Shown here piece by piece: positions 44,583 to 54,181 of a DNA stretch of 64,000 nucleotides. This stretch comes from Saccharopolyspora gregorii (GTDB lineage Bacteria > Actinomycetota > Actinomycetes > Mycobacteriales > Pseudonocardiaceae). How positions within the stretch are numbered: the stretch's first letter is position 1; each line of letters begins with the position of its first letter. Made by a program: the position numbers and the translations under genes. Where the stretch lies: positions 1,116,001 to 1,180,000 of the forward strand of contig NZ_CP059556.1 of the NCBI RefSeq assembly GCF_024734405.1. Reading direction: 5' to 3'. The notes below the pieces were generated by a model. That model ran no database searches. It was not told where the DNA came from and saw only the letters and a program-made list of their open reading frames with translations.

Positions 44583-45883
44583 GACGGTTCACCTTCCACG
44601 CGCATCACGCTGACGACCTCGCGCACCGAGGCCAACCCGGCAATCTTGTCCACTGTGGATTTCAGGGCCGCATCGGTGGCGGTGTGGGTGACCACGACCA
44701 GGCTGGCCTCTTCGCCCCTGCCCGCCTGGCGCACCACCGAGATGCTCACATCGTTGTCGTTGAACGTGGCCGCCACCTGGGACAGCACGCCCGGTTTGTC
44801 GTCCACGTCGAGGCTGATGTGGTACCGGGTGGGGGTGGCGCCCATCGGCTGCACCGGCAGGTTCGCGTGCGCGGACTCGCGCGGACCCTTGCCCGCCACG
44901 ACCAGGTTCCGCGCCACCGCGACGAGGTCGCCGAGCACGGCGCTGGCGGTCGGTTCGCCGCCGGCGCCCTGGCCGTAGAACATCAGGCTCCCGGCGGCCT
45001 CGGCCTCCACGAACACCGCGTTGTAGGCGCCGCCGACCCCGGCCAGCGGGTGGTCCCGGGGGATCATCGCCGGGTGCACGCGGGCCGAGACCGATTCGGT
45101 GCCGTCCTCGGCGACGACGCGCTCGCAGATCGCCAGCAGCTTCACCACCCGGTCCAGCGATTTCGCGGCCGCGATGTCGCCGGGGGTGACGCCCGAGATG
45201 CCCTCGCGGTGCACGTCGGTGGCCGCGACCCGGGTGTGGAACGCCAGCGACGCCAGGATGGTGGCCTTCGCCGCCGCGTCGAAGCCGTCCACGTCGGCGG
45301 TCGGATCCGCTTCCGCGTAGCCCAGCCGCCCGGCCTCATCGAGGGTCTCCGAGTAGCCGGCGCCCGTGGAGTCCATCGCGGACAGGATGTAGTTCGTGGT
45401 GCCGTTGACGATGCCCATCACCCGGTTGATGCGGTCCCCGGCGAGGGATTCGCGCAGCGGGCGCAGCAGCGGGATCGCCCCGGCGACGGCGGCCTCGAAG
45501 TAGATGTCCGCCCCGGACTCGTCGGCGGCGGCGTACAGCTCCGAGCCGTGCTCGGCCAGCAGCGCCTTGTTGCCCGTCACCACCGACTTGCCGCTGCGCA
45601 GCGCGCGCAGCAGCAGCGAGCGGGCCGGTTCGATGCCGCCGATGAGCTCCACCACCACGTCCACGTCGCCGTCGACGAGCGCGGCGGCGTCCGTGGTGAG
45701 CAGCTGCTCGGGGACGTTCGGATGCTTGTGGAGCCGCCGCACGGCGACGCCGGTGACCTGCACGGGTGCACCGGTCCGCGCCGCGAACTCCTCGGGGCGG
45801 CCCTGCAGCAGGCGCAGTACCTCGGTGCCGACCGTGCCGCAGCCCAGCAGCGCGACGCGGATCGGCTCACGGTCCTCGATCAC
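44579..45883 (-). CDS. hom: Homoserine dehydrogenase with C-terminal ACT domain
   Basis: 434 aa. The NAD(P)-binding domain begins [17 protein letters not shown]. The catalytic domain contains [14 protein letters not shown] and [18 protein letters not shown]. The C-terminal 80 residues ([20 protein letters not shown]) form an ACT domain, which gives threonine feedback inhibition in related bacteria. It reduces aspartate semialdehyde to homoserine. GTG 45883 directly follows the lysA stop, so lysA, hom, thrC and thrB are likely one transcript. Confidence 0.96.
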   Translation of the reverse strand: MIEDREPIRVALLGCGTVGTEVLRLLQGRPEEFAARTGAPVQVTGVAVRRLHKHPNVPEQLLTTDAAALVDGDVDVVVELIGGIEPARSLLLRALRSGKSVVTGNKALLAEHGSELYAAADESGADIYFEAAVAGAIPLLRPLRESLAGDRINRVMGIVNGTTNYILSAMDSTGAGYSETLDEAGRLGYAEADPTADVDGFDAAAKATILASLAFHTRVAATDVHREGISGVTPGDIAAAKSLDRVVKLLAICERVVAEDGTESVSARVHPAMIPRDHPLAGVGGAYNAVFVEAEAAGSLMFYGQGAGGEPTASAVLGDLVAVARNLVVAGKGPRESAHANLPVQPMGATPTRYHISLDVDDKPGVLSQVAATFNDNDVSISVVRQAGRGEEASLVVVTHTATDAALKSTVDKIAGLASVREVVSVMRVEGEPS

Positions 45884-47302
45884 TCACACCTCCAGCCGGA
45901 GCAGGTCGTCCTCGGTCTCCCTGCGCAGCAGCAGTCGCGACCGCCCGTCCCGCACGGCGACCACCGGCGGCTTGGGGAGTCGGTTGTAGTTGCTCGCCAT
46001 CACGTAGCAGTAGGCTCCCGTCGCGGCGACGGCCAGCAGGTCGCCCGGAGCAATGTCCTCCGGCAACCAGCAGTCTCGCACCACAACGTCACCGGACTCA
46101 CAATGCTTGCCCACGATGCGGGACAGCACGGGGGGAGCTTCGGCCGATCGGGAGACGAGCCTGCAGTCGTAGACGGCGTCGTAGAGCGAGGTCCGGATGT
46201 TGTCGCTCATGCCGCCGTCCACGCTCACGTAGCGGCGCGACACGCCGCCGTCGAGCTCGACGTCCTTGATCGTTCCCACTTCGTAGACGGTGACCGTGCC
46301 GGGCCCGGCGATGGCGCGGCCCGGTTCGACGGCCACCCGGGGCGGCTCGAACCCGGCGAGGTCGCACTCCTTGCGGACCACGTCGTGCAGCCGGGTCGCC
46401 AGCTCCCGCACCGGCAGCGGGTCGTCGTCGGGGGTGTAGGCGATGCCGAGGCCGCCGCCGAGGTCCACGGTGGTCAGGTTCGCCAGCGCTTCGGCGCCGT
46501 GCTCGGCCCGCAGCTCGGCCAGCAGCGACACCACCCGGTGCGCGGACAGGCCGAAACCGTCGTCGTCGAAGATCTGCGAACCGATGTGGCTGTGCAGGCC
46601 CACCAGGTCGAGGCCGTCGGCCTTGATGACGCGGCGGGCCGCTTCGGCGGCGTTGCCCGCGGCCAGCGAGAACCCGAACTTCTGGTCCTCGTGCGCGGTG
46701 GCGATGAACTCGTGGGTGTGCGCCTCGACACCGACGGTGACCCGGATCATCACCGGCTGCACGACACCGCGTTCGCGGGCCAGGTGGTCCAGGCGGGCGA
46801 TCTCGTGGAACGAGTCCAGCACGACGGAACCGACGCCGGCGTCCACGGCGGTCGCCAGCTCCGCGGTGGACTTGTTGTTGCCGTGGAAGGTGATGCGCTC
46901 CGGCGGGAACTCGGCGCGCAGCGCGACGCGGAGCTCACCGCCGCTGCACACGTCCAGGCTCAGGCCTTCCTCGGCGACCCAGCGGGCCACCTCGGTGCAC
47001 AGGAACGCCTTCGACGCGTAGTGCACGGATGCGGGATCGCCGAACGCGGTCGCGTACTCGGCGCAGCGGGACCGGAAGTCGGCCTCGTCGAGGACGAACA
47101 GCGGGGTGCCGTGCTCGCGGACGAGTTCGCGCACGTCCGTCCCGGCGAAGGAGACGGCGCCGTCGTCCTCCCGGTGCGCACCGCGCGGCCACACCGCCGC
47201 GTGCAACTCGTCGAGCTCGGACTCGTCCGCCGGGACCGGCCCGGCTGTGCTGCCCGGCAACAGGACCTCGGCGTGCCGAGGTCCGGCGGGATGGGCGCGC
47301 AT
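45884..47302 (-). CDS. lysA: Diaminopimelate decarboxylase
   Basis: 472 aa, alanine-racemase-like PLP barrel. The PLP lysine is in [10 protein letters not shown], phosphate contacts are in ITFHGNNKS and [10 protein letters not shown], and the catalytic Cys is in [11 protein letters not shown]. It makes lysine from meso-diaminopimelate. The N-terminal 40 residues (before [11 protein letters not shown]) are longer than in many homologues and have two upstream start alternatives inside. It sits between argS and hom in the order common to actinobacteria. Confidence 0.95.
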   Translation of the reverse strand: MRAHPAGPRHAEVLLPGSTAGPVPADESELDELHAAVWPRGAHREDDGAVSFAGTDVRELVREHGTPLFVLDEADFRSRCAEYATAFGDPASVHYASKAFLCTEVARWVAEEGLSLDVCSGGELRVALRAEFPPERITFHGNNKSTAELATAVDAGVGSVVLDSFHEIARLDHLARERGVVQPVMIRVTVGVEAHTHEFIATAHEDQKFGFSLAAGNAAEAARRVIKADGLDLVGLHSHIGSQIFDDDGFGLSAHRVVSLLAELRAEHGAEALANLTTVDLGGGLGIAYTPDDDPLPVRELATRLHDVVRKECDLAGFEPPRVAVEPGRAIAGPGTVTVYEVGTIKDVELDGGVSRRYVSVDGGMSDNIRTSLYDAVYDCRLVSRSAEAPPVLSRIVGKHCESGDVVVRDCWLPEDIAPGDLLAVAATGAYCYVMASNYNRLPKPPVVAVRDGRSRLLLRRETEDDLLRLEV

Positions 47303-47387
47303 GATCGCGGCTCCTCTGCGGATTCGTGCCGGCCGGGGAGCCGTTCCCCGGCGCGGCCGCCCGAACGCCGGGCGTGGACGTCGTCGG

Positions 47388-49049
47388 TCACATCTGGTCG
47401 GGAGCGCTCACTCCGAGCAGCCCCAGACCGTTGGCCAGCACCTGGCGGGTCGCCTCGCACAGCTGCAGGCGCGCGATCGTCAGCGCGTTCGCCTGGTCAT
47501 CACCGGGCTGCAGCACGCGGCACGCGTCGTAGAACTTGTGGTAGGCGCTGGCCACTTCTTCCAGGTACCGCGCGATGCGGTGCGGTTCCCGCAGTTCGGC
47601 GGCGGAGAGCACCACTCGCGGGTACTCGCCGAGCGTGCGGATCAGGTCGCCCTCGCGTTCGTGGGAGAGCAGCGACAGGTCCGCCTCCTGCACCGGTCCC
47701 CGGTCGATGCCGAGGGACGCGGCGTTGCGCTGCAACGAGGACAGCCGGGCGTGCGCGTACTGCACGTAGTAGACCGGGTTCTCGTTGCTGCGCTTGCTGA
47801 TCAGGTCCAGGTCGATGTCCACGGCCGAGTCCACCGAGGAGCGGGTCAGCGAGTAGCGGGCGGCGTCCACGCCGACCGCCTCGACCAGGTCCTCCAGGGT
47901 GACGACGGTGCCCGCGCGCTTGCTCATCCGCACCGGTTTCCCGTCGCGCACCAGGTTCACCAGCTGCCCGATCAGCACCTCGACCGCGTTCGGGTCGTCG
48001 TCGAACGCGGCGGCCGCGGCCTTGAGCCTGCTCACGTAGCCGTGGTGGTCGGCGCCGAGCATGTACAGGCACAGGTCGAAGCCGCGGCCCCGCTTGTCCC
48101 GCAGGTAGGCGATGTCCCCGGCGATGTAGGCGGTGCCCCCGTCGCTCTTGATCACCACCCGGTCCTTGTCGTCGCCGAACTCGGTGGAGCGCAGCCACCA
48201 GGCGCCGTCCTCGAAGTACAGGTGCCCGGATTCCTTCAGCTGCGCGACGGCCGTCTCCACCGCGCCGGAGGAGTGCAGCGAGTCCTCGTGGAAGAAGACG
48301 TCGAAGTCGGTGCCGAACTCGTGCAGGCTGCGCTTGATCTCCTCGAACATGAGGCCCACGCCGACGCGCCGGAACGTCTCGTGCCGTTCGGCCTCCGGCT
48401 GCTCCAGCGCGCCCGGTTCGGCGGCGAGCACCCGCTGGGCGATGTCGGCGATGTAGTCGCCGCCGTAGCCGTCCTCCGGCGCGGGCTCGCCCTTCGCGGC
48501 GGCCAGCAGCGACAGCACGAAGCGGTCGATCTGCGCGCCCGCGTCGTTGAAGTAGTACTCGCGCACCACCTCGGCGCCCTGCGCGGACAGGGTGCGGCCC
48601 AGCGCGTCGCCGACCGCGGCCCAGCGGGTGCCGCCCAAGTGGATCGGGCCGGTCGGGTTCGCCGAGACGAACTCCAGGTTCACCCGCAGGCCCTGGTAGC
48701 GGTCGCCGCGGCCGAACCCGGCTCCGGCGGTGACGACGTCGCGCACGATCCCGGCCTGCGCGTCGGTGGCCAGCCGCAGGTTCAGGAAGCCCGGCCCGGC
48801 GACGGTCACCTCGGTGATGCCGTCCTGCGCGGCCAGCGCCTCGGACAGCCAGGTCGCCAGGTCGCGCGGCGGCACGCCCGCCTTCTTCGCGACCTGCATC
48901 GCCAGGTTCGTCGCGTAGTCGCCGTGCTCGGGGTTGCGGGGGCGCTCTACCGTCACCGTCTCCGGGAGCACGGAAACGTCCAGGTCACGTGCGGAGAGCA
49001 CGTCGACGGCGGCGTTGCGGACCAGATCAGCGAGCGCGGCGGGAGTCAC
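47388..49049 (-). CDS. argS: Arginyl-tRNA synthetase
   Basis: 553 aa, class I. The HIGH-like motif is [20 protein letters not shown] and the KMSKS-like motif is [13 protein letters not shown]. The C-terminal anticodon-binding domain is DALR-type ([14 protein letters not shown]). It charges tRNA-Arg. I chose GTG 49049, since it starts the canonical [10 protein letters not shown] sequence. TAGACT seven bases upstream and the absence of a Shine-Dalgarno suggest a leaderless transcript. It is divergent from the DUF3105 gene. Confidence 0.96.
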   Translation of the reverse strand: MTPAALADLVRNAAVDVLSARDLDVSVLPETVTVERPRNPEHGDYATNLAMQVAKKAGVPPRDLATWLSEALAAQDGITEVTVAGPGFLNLRLATDAQAGIVRDVVTAGAGFGRGDRYQGLRVNLEFVSANPTGPIHLGGTRWAAVGDALGRTLSAQGAEVVREYYFNDAGAQIDRFVLSLLAAAKGEPAPEDGYGGDYIADIAQRVLAAEPGALEQPEAERHETFRRVGVGLMFEEIKRSLHEFGTDFDVFFHEDSLHSSGAVETAVAQLKESGHLYFEDGAWWLRSTEFGDDKDRVVIKSDGGTAYIAGDIAYLRDKRGRGFDLCLYMLGADHHGYVSRLKAAAAAFDDDPNAVEVLIGQLVNLVRDGKPVRMSKRAGTVVTLEDLVEAVGVDAARYSLTRSSVDSAVDIDLDLISKRSNENPVYYVQYAHARLSSLQRNAASLGIDRGPVQEADLSLLSHEREGDLIRTLGEYPRVVLSAAELREPHRIARYLEEVASAYHKFYDACRVLQPGDDQANALTIARLQLCEATRQVLANGLGLLGVSAPDQM

Positions 49050-49258
49050 CTGGAGAAGTCTAAGGATGCGTCGCCGCTGTTCAGCGAACGGGTGCGATCG
49101 CCGGGCCCGCCGCGTGCACGGTAGGTGATCGGGCGGTGACCTCGGTGTGAGAACGTGACCCACGACGTGTTCGACTTACGCCCTCCGGTGGCCGTGGGAT
49201 CCCTAGACTGGCGAGCCGGGTCACCTGGCGACCGATGGCGAGACGAGGTCCGGACAGC

Positions 49259-50059
49259 ATGGCGAGCGGTAAGCAGAGCAAGGCGATGCGCAAGGCGCGC
49301 GGTTCCGTGGTGCAGCAGCGCTCGATCCCGTGGGCGACGATCTCCGGAGTCGGAGTGGTGCTCCTCGTCGCGGTCGTGGTCTTCGGCTACGCCTACGTCC
49401 GCTACGCTGGCCAGGCCGAGTCGCGGGAGGCGCAGGCCAAGGCGGAAGCCGCCGCCGCACCGTTCAAGCCGAGCCCGGAGAACCCGGACCCGTCCAAGGG
49501 CATCCCCGGCGTCGTCACCGCCGAGTACCCGGGCCAGCAGCACGTCACCCCGGCCCAGCGCGTCGCCTACGACAAGACGCCTCCCTACGGCGGCCCGCAC
49601 GACGGGATCTGGGCCGACTGCACCGGCGTCGTCTACCCGAACGCGGTGCGGACCGAGAACATGGTGCACTCGCTGGAGCACGGCGCCATCTGGATCGCCT
49701 ACGACCCGGCGCGGATCGACGAGGCGGGCAAGGAGAAGCTCGCCCGCCGGGTGGAGAACAAGCCCTACACGATGATGTCGCCGTACCCGGGCCTCGACTC
49801 CCCGATCTCCCTGCAGTCCTGGGGCCACCAGCTGAAGCTGGACAGCCCGGACGACGCGCGCATCGACCAGTTCATCACCGCGCTCAAGGAGAACCCGAAC
49901 AACGTCTACCCGGAGATCGGCGGCTCCTGCCAGGCCTACCCGGGCGCGTTCGACACCCAGAACCCGCCGCCGTTCGACGCGAGCCCGCCGCCCGCGGACG
50001 CCATCCCGATGAGCGGGGAGGGCACCCAGCAGGCGCAGGGCGAGATGGGCGGTCGGTGA
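49259..50059 (+). CDS. DUF3105 membrane-anchored protein
   Basis: 266 aa. A basic N-terminus with GKQSKAMRKARG leads into one membrane helix (WATISGVGVVLLVAVVVFGY) and an extracytoplasmic DUF3105 domain with HVTPAQRVAYDKTPPYGGPH, TENMVHSLEHGAIWIAY and two Cys (ADCTG, GGSCQ). The family's function is not known. Conserved His residues suggest a metal site. It probably shares a transcript with the DUF305 gene, four bases downstream. ATG 49235 is an alternative start. The gene faces argS divergently. Confidence 0.85.
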   Translation: MASGKQSKAMRKARGSVVQQRSIPWATISGVGVVLLVAVVVFGYAYVRYAGQAESREAQAKAEAAAAPFKPSPENPDPSKGIPGVVTAEYPGQQHVTPAQRVAYDKTPPYGGPHDGIWADCTGVVYPNAVRTENMVHSLEHGAIWIAYDPARIDEAGKEKLARRVENKPYTMMSPYPGLDSPISLQSWGHQLKLDSPDDARIDQFITALKENPNNVYPEIGGSCQAYPGAFDTQNPPPFDASPPPADAIPMSGEGTQQAQGEMGGR

Positions 50060-50063
50060 CCCG

Positions 50064-50753
50064 GTGAGCACCCAGGAGAACCCCGGCGCGTCGATGCCGG
50101 TGCGCATCGCCATCGCCGTCGTGGCGGCCGCCGCCCTGCTGCTGCTCGGCGGTGCGGGCGGGCTGCTCATCGCCACCCCCTCGCACGACTCCGAACCGGC
50201 ACCGAGCGCCGTCGACATCGGGTTCGCGCAGGACATGTCGACGCACCACCAGCAGGCCGTGACCATGGCCACGCTCGCCAGGGAGCACGCGGCGGACGTC
50301 GCGGTGCGCCAGCTCGCGTTCGACATCGAGACCAACCAGCGCGACCAGATCGGGCGGATGCAGGGCTGGCTGAACCTGTGGGGCGAGCCGACCGGCAGCA
50401 CCTCGCCGATGCGGTGGATGGGTTCCGGCGGGCACGAGCACGGCATGGAGCAGCACTCGATGCACGGCGCGGCCACCGGCTCCGGCGCGGCCACCATGCC
50501 CGGCATGGCCGACACCGCGGAGCTGGGCCGGTTGCGCGGGCTCGACGGTCCCGCGTTCGACGCGTACTTCCTGCAGCTGATGCTGCGCCACCACGAGGGC
50601 GGGGCGCCGATGGCCCGCTACGGCGCCGAGCACGCCGGGCTCGAACCGGTGCGCGGGCTCGCGGCGAACATGCTGGGTTCGCAGGGCACCGAGAGCGAGC
50701 TGATGCGCGGGATGCTGGCGGACCGCGGGGTCGCGCCGCTGCCCGCGAACTGA
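50064..50753 (+). CDS. DUF305 (ferritin-like, His/Met-rich) membrane-anchored protein
   Basis: 229 aa. One N-terminal membrane anchor (IAIAVVAAAALLLLGGAGGL) is followed by two helical repeats with FAQDMSTHHQQAVTMATLAR and LQLMLRHHEGGAPMARYGAE, the paired-His motifs of DUF305. A His/Met-rich linker (HEHGMEQHSMHGAA, ATMPGMAD) suggests copper or other metal binding. DUF305 proteins often accompany copper resistance genes, but none is here. GTG 50064 lies four bases after the DUF3105 stop. Confidence 0.87.
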   Translation: MSTQENPGASMPVRIAIAVVAAAALLLLGGAGGLLIATPSHDSEPAPSAVDIGFAQDMSTHHQQAVTMATLAREHAADVAVRQLAFDIETNQRDQIGRMQGWLNLWGEPTGSTSPMRWMGSGGHEHGMEQHSMHGAATGSGAATMPGMADTAELGRLRGLDGPAFDAYFLQLMLRHHEGGAPMARYGAEHAGLEPVRGLAANMLGSQGTESELMRGMLADRGVAPLPAN

Positions 50754-50783
50754 GGTCTTCGCAGCGTCGGCGCACGTCGCCGG

Positions 50784-50835
50784 GCGAGGAAGGGAACCTT
50801 CCTGCCACCGGTGACCGGAAGGTTCCCTTCCTCGC
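50784..50835 (+). repeat. REPIN-like paired repeat
   Basis: 52 bp with perfectly paired outer arms GCGAGGAAGGG and CCCTTCCTCGC and centre CACCGGTG. One arm carries ACCGG where the other reads CCTGCC. It lies between the convergent DUF305 and membrane-protein genes. Confidence 0.9.
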
Positions 50836-50878
50836 GGGTGCGCGGGTGCGCGGGTGCGCGGGTGCGCGGGTGCGCGGG
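50835..50878 (+). repeat. 8-bp tandem repeat (CGGGTGCG), 5.5 copies
   Basis: Five exact copies of CGGGTGCG plus CGGG, starting at the last base of the REPIN. Likely prone to slippage. It is noncoding. Confidence 0.92.
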
Positions 50879-50908
50879 AAAGCTGGGGGAGCGGGGATCG
50901 GGGAGCGG

Positions 50909-51256
50909 TCAGCGGGATTCGCAGGTCCGCGCCGCACCGCGGAACGCGACTACCACGAGCGCCACCAGCGCCACCCCGCCGAGCAGCAGCGTCGGCAGCA
51001 GCGGCACCAGCACCCGGTCGGCGCCGAGCGCGCAGCCGAACAGCGCGGCCGGGTAGGCGAACCGGAGCCAGCGGCGCTGCCAGTCGCGGGACCAGCGCAC
51101 CTTCCCGCCGGTGAACAGCGCGAGCCCCGCGGCGAACCCCAGCAGCACCGGCGGCGACACCTCCAGCCCGGGCCGTCCCGGTTGGAAGGACCAGGACACC
51201 AGCGCGGCCACGCCGCTCGCGCCGACGAGGAACAGCGGCGGCAGCAGGATCCACAT
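50909..51256 (-). CDS. Small multi-span membrane protein, unknown
   Basis: 115 aa from ATG 51256, or 139 aa from GTG 51328. About four hydrophobic segments are separated by short loops (WILLPPLFLVGASGVAALVS, LGFAAGLALFTGG, FAYPAALFGCALG, LLLGGVALVALVVV) with a basic RWSRDWQRRW loop. Neither start has a clear Shine-Dalgarno. I do not recognise the family. It stands alone between the DUF305 and L31 genes. Confidence 0.6.
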   Translation of the reverse strand: MWILLPPLFLVGASGVAALVSWSFQPGRPGLEVSPPVLLGFAAGLALFTGGKVRWSRDWQRRWLRFAYPAALFGCALGADRVLVPLLPTLLLGGVALVALVVVAFRGAARTCESR

Positions 51257-51529
51257 CCGGACCGTGAGGTCACGCAGCGCAGGGCACAGCACGGGATCAA
51301 GGATGCTGGCGGACCGGCCCGTTCGCACCGCGTCGCGGCGGCCGCTCGGCGGGCGGTCGCCTGCCCGCGCCGGGCGGTCGGGCGAGCCGCTCGCCAGGAA
51401 TAACGTGCTCGGCGACTGCGTTCCAGGTCAGCGCCTTCGGTCTGGCAGAATGACAGGCCGAGTCGGCTCCGGTTCACCTCGCGATGATCGTCGGCGAGGA
51501 CCCGGCGGCCCCGAACAGGAGGACACGCG

Positions 51530-51754
51530 TTGAAGTCGGACATTCACCCCGAGTACGTCGCCACCCAGGTGACCTGCGGCTGCGGGAACACTTTCACCAC
51601 CCGGAGCACCAGCAAGGCCGGCAACATCACGGTCGAGGTCTGCTCCAACTGCCACCCGTTCTACACGGGCAAGCAGAAGATTCTGGACACCGGTGGCCGG
51701 GTTGCTCGCTTCGAGGCCCGCTACGGCCGGCGGCAGAAGAACGCCGCGAAGTAG
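51530..51754 (+). CDS. rpmE: 50S ribosomal protein L31 (zinc-binding form)
   Basis: 74 aa. The four zinc-ligand cysteines are present (CGCGNTF and [10 protein letters not shown]), so this is the C+ form of L31. The start is TTG, with AGGAGG eight bases upstream. In actinobacteria the zinc-free form is usually made from a second gene under Zur control. None is in this window. prfA and prmC follow on the same strand, as in most actinobacteria. Confidence 0.97.
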   Translation: MKSDIHPEYVATQVTCGCGNTFTTRSTSKAGNITVEVCSNCHPFYTGKQKILDTGGRVARFEARYGRRQKNAAK

Positions 51755-51879
51755 CTGAGCCGACGGCGCCCGTCCTCGCGCACCGCGCAGGGCGGGCGCC
51801 GTCGTCGTGCCGGGCCCTGCCCGCTCGTCCAGCCGAATCCCGGTCCAGCCCGTCCGGTCCAGCAGCGAAGAAGGTTCCC

Positions 51880-52953
51880 GTGGAAACGTCCAAGCTCGAC
51901 GAGTTGCTCGCGGAGCACGCGGAACTGGAACGGCGCCTGGCCGAACCGGACGTGCACGCCGACCAGGCCACCGCGCGCAAGCTCGGCCGCCGCTACGCCG
52001 AGCTGACCCCCGTGGCGAAGGTCGCGAAGGAGTGGGAGCAGGCCCGCTCCGACCTGGTGACGGCGCGCGAGCTGGCCGCCGACGACGAGGGGTTCGCCGC
52101 CGAAGCCGATGCGCTCGCCGAATCCGTGCCGGAGCTGGAGGAGAAGCTCACCGAGCTGCTGCTGCCCCGCGACCCGCACGACTCCTCCGACGTGGTGCTG
52201 GAGGTCAAGTCCGGGGAGGGCGGCGAGGAGTCGGCGCTGTTCGCCGGTGACCTGCTGCGGATGTACCTGCGCTTCGCCGAGCGGCAGGGCTGGCGGGCCG
52301 AGGTGCTCGACGCCACCGAATCCGACCTGGGCGGCTACAAGGACGTGACGGTCGCGGTGAAGGCCAAGGCGGGCGACACCGGGCCGGACGGCGTGTGGTC
52401 GAAGCTGAAGTTCGAGGGCGGCGTGCACCGGGTGCAGCGGGTGCCGGTCACCGAATCGCAGGGCCGGGTGCACACCTCCGCGGCCGGTGTCCTGGTGTAC
52501 CCGGAGACCGAAGAGGTCGAGGTCGAGGTGGACGAGAAGGACCTGCGCATCGACGTGTACCGCTCCTCAGGGCCCGGTGGGCAGAGCGTCAACACCACCG
52601 ACTCCGCGGTGCGCATCACCCACCTGCCGACGGGCACCGTGGTGTCCTGCCAGAACGAGAAGTCGCAGCTGCAGAACAAGCTGCGCGCCATCCAGGTGCT
52701 GCGCGCCCGGCTGCAGGCGCTCGCCGAGGAGGAAGCGCAGAAGGAGGCAGCCGAGACGCGGCGCAGCCAGGTGCGCACCGTGGACCGCTCCGAACGGGTT
52801 CGCACCTACAACTTCCCGGAGAACCGCATCTCCGACCACCGGGTCAACTACAAGGCCTACAACCTGGACCACGTGCTCGACGGGGACCTGGACGGGGTGC
52901 TGGAGGCGCTGGTCGCCGCGGACCGCGCCGATCGGCTTGCCGCGAGTGCCTGA
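51880..52953 (+). CDS. prfA: Peptide chain release factor 1
   Basis: 357 aa. The codon-recognition tripeptide (PxT) is in [14 protein letters not shown], and the GGQ that triggers hydrolysis is in [18 protein letters not shown]. It recognises UAA and UAG and releases the finished chain. GTG 51880 has GAAGAAGG five bases before it. The GGQ glutamine is the methylation target of the product of the downstream prmC gene. The arrangement rpmE-prfA-prmC is conserved. Confidence 0.97.
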   Translation: METSKLDELLAEHAELERRLAEPDVHADQATARKLGRRYAELTPVAKVAKEWEQARSDLVTARELAADDEGFAAEADALAESVPELEEKLTELLLPRDPHDSSDVVLEVKSGEGGEESALFAGDLLRMYLRFAERQGWRAEVLDATESDLGGYKDVTVAVKAKAGDTGPDGVWSKLKFEGGVHRVQRVPVTESQGRVHTSAAGVLVYPETEEVEVEVDEKDLRIDVYRSSGPGGQSVNTTDSAVRITHLPTGTVVSCQNEKSQLQNKLRAIQVLRARLQALAEEEAQKEAAETRRSQVRTVDRSERVRTYNFPENRISDHRVNYKAYNLDHVLDGDLDGVLEALVAADRADRLAASA

Positions 52954-53090
52954 GCGGACCGGCCGCGTGCCCGAGCCGCGCGGTACCGGATCGACCCGAC
53001 CGAGTCGTGTTCGCCGTGCCGGGGAGGTTCTCCGCCTTCCGGGGTGTCGCCTGAACGAGCTTCCGGATCATGCGCTCTAAGCTTGCCCCC

Positions 53091-53966
53091 GTGACTCGAC
53101 AGCCACTGCGCCTGGCCATCCTCGAAGCGGAACGTCGGTTGTCCGCGGCAGGCGTGGCGAGCCCCCGGACGGACGCCGAACTGCTGGCCGCGCACCTGCT
53201 CGGCGTGGAACGCACCAAACTGATGATGGTGCCGCTGGTCGATCCGCCGGTGGTGGAGGCGCTGCAGGCGCTCGTGCAGCGCCGCGCCGAGCGGATCCCG
53301 CTGCAGCACCTGGTCGGCAACGCGCACCTCGGCGGCGTGGAGCTCAGCGTCGGGCCGGGCGTGTTCGTCCCCCGGCCGGAGACGGAGCTGCTGCTCGCCT
53401 GGGGCCTCTCGGTGCTCGACGGCGTGGAGCGACCCGTGATCGTCGACCTGTGCACGGGGACCGGGGCGCTCGCGCTGGCCGCCGCGCACGCCCGCCCCGA
53501 CGCCCAGGTGCACGCCGTCGAACTGGACCCGCACGCGCTGGCGTGGGCGCGGCACAACGTGGACCAGCAGGCCGCCGCGGGCGACACCCCGGTCCGGCTC
53601 TACTCCGGTGACGTGGGCGATCCGACGCTGCTGATGGAGCTCGAAGGGCTCGTCGACCTGGTGCTGTGCAACCCGCCGTACGTGCCCGAGGGCACGCCGG
53701 TGCCGCCGGAGGTGCGCGACCACGACCCGCACGGCGCCGTGTTCGGCGGCCGTGACGGGCTCGACGTGGTGCGGCAGGTCGTCGGGTGCGCCGCGCGGCT
53801 GCTGCGGCCCGGCGGCGGGGTGGCGATCGAGCACGACGACACCCACGGCGGTTCGGTGCCCGCGCTGCTCAAGGCGCGGCGGGTGCTGTGCGACGTCGAA
53901 GACCACCCGGACCTGGCGGGGCGCCCGCGGTTCGCCACCGCGCGGCGGGCCGTGCCGGAGCACTGA
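53091..53966 (+). CDS. prmC: Release-factor glutamine N5-methyltransferase
   Basis: 291 aa. The catalytic NPPY motif is in VLCNPPYVPEG, SAM motif I is VIVDLCTGTGALALAAA, and the N-terminal helical domain recognises RF1. It methylates the GGQ glutamine of release factors. The start is GTG 53091, with TAAGCT seven bases upstream and no Shine-Dalgarno, so a leaderless transcript independent of prfA is likely despite the conserved gene order. Confidence 0.94.
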   Translation: MTRQPLRLAILEAERRLSAAGVASPRTDAELLAAHLLGVERTKLMMVPLVDPPVVEALQALVQRRAERIPLQHLVGNAHLGGVELSVGPGVFVPRPETELLLAWGLSVLDGVERPVIVDLCTGTGALALAAAHARPDAQVHAVELDPHALAWARHNVDQQAAAGDTPVRLYSGDVGDPTLLMELEGLVDLVLCNPPYVPEGTPVPPEVRDHDPHGAVFGGRDGLDVVRQVVGCAARLLRPGGGVAIEHDDTHGGSVPALLKARRVLCDVEDHPDLAGRPRFATARRAVPEH

Positions 53967-54044
53967 GTCACCGGCCGGTGCGCTGCCGGCCGTTCCGCTT
54001 CCCGCGACGAGCGGGCCTTCGTGCTGCCCGGATCCGCGCGGTGG

Positions 54045-54099
54045 GGTGGGGAAGGGAACCTTCCTGCCACCGGTGATCGGAAGGTTCCCTTCCTCCACC
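54045..54099 (+). repeat. REPIN-like paired repeat
   Basis: GGGGAAGGGAACCTTCC facing GGAAGGTTCCCTTCCTCCACC around CCACCGGTGAT. It lies between the convergent prmC and coiled-coil genes. Confidence 0.88.
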
Positions 54100-54181
54100 G
54101 GGGTGCGGACGTCGAAAAGCCCGGCCGGGGCGTGCCCTGGCCGGGCTTCGCGAACGCGTCCGGGACTCGCCCGGTGGTCGA

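Noticed and set aside
44684-47800. Reading frame of over 1000 codons opposite hom and lysA
   Set aside because: Antisense to two conserved enzymes and without any recognisable domain. It is a product of GC bias at third positions.
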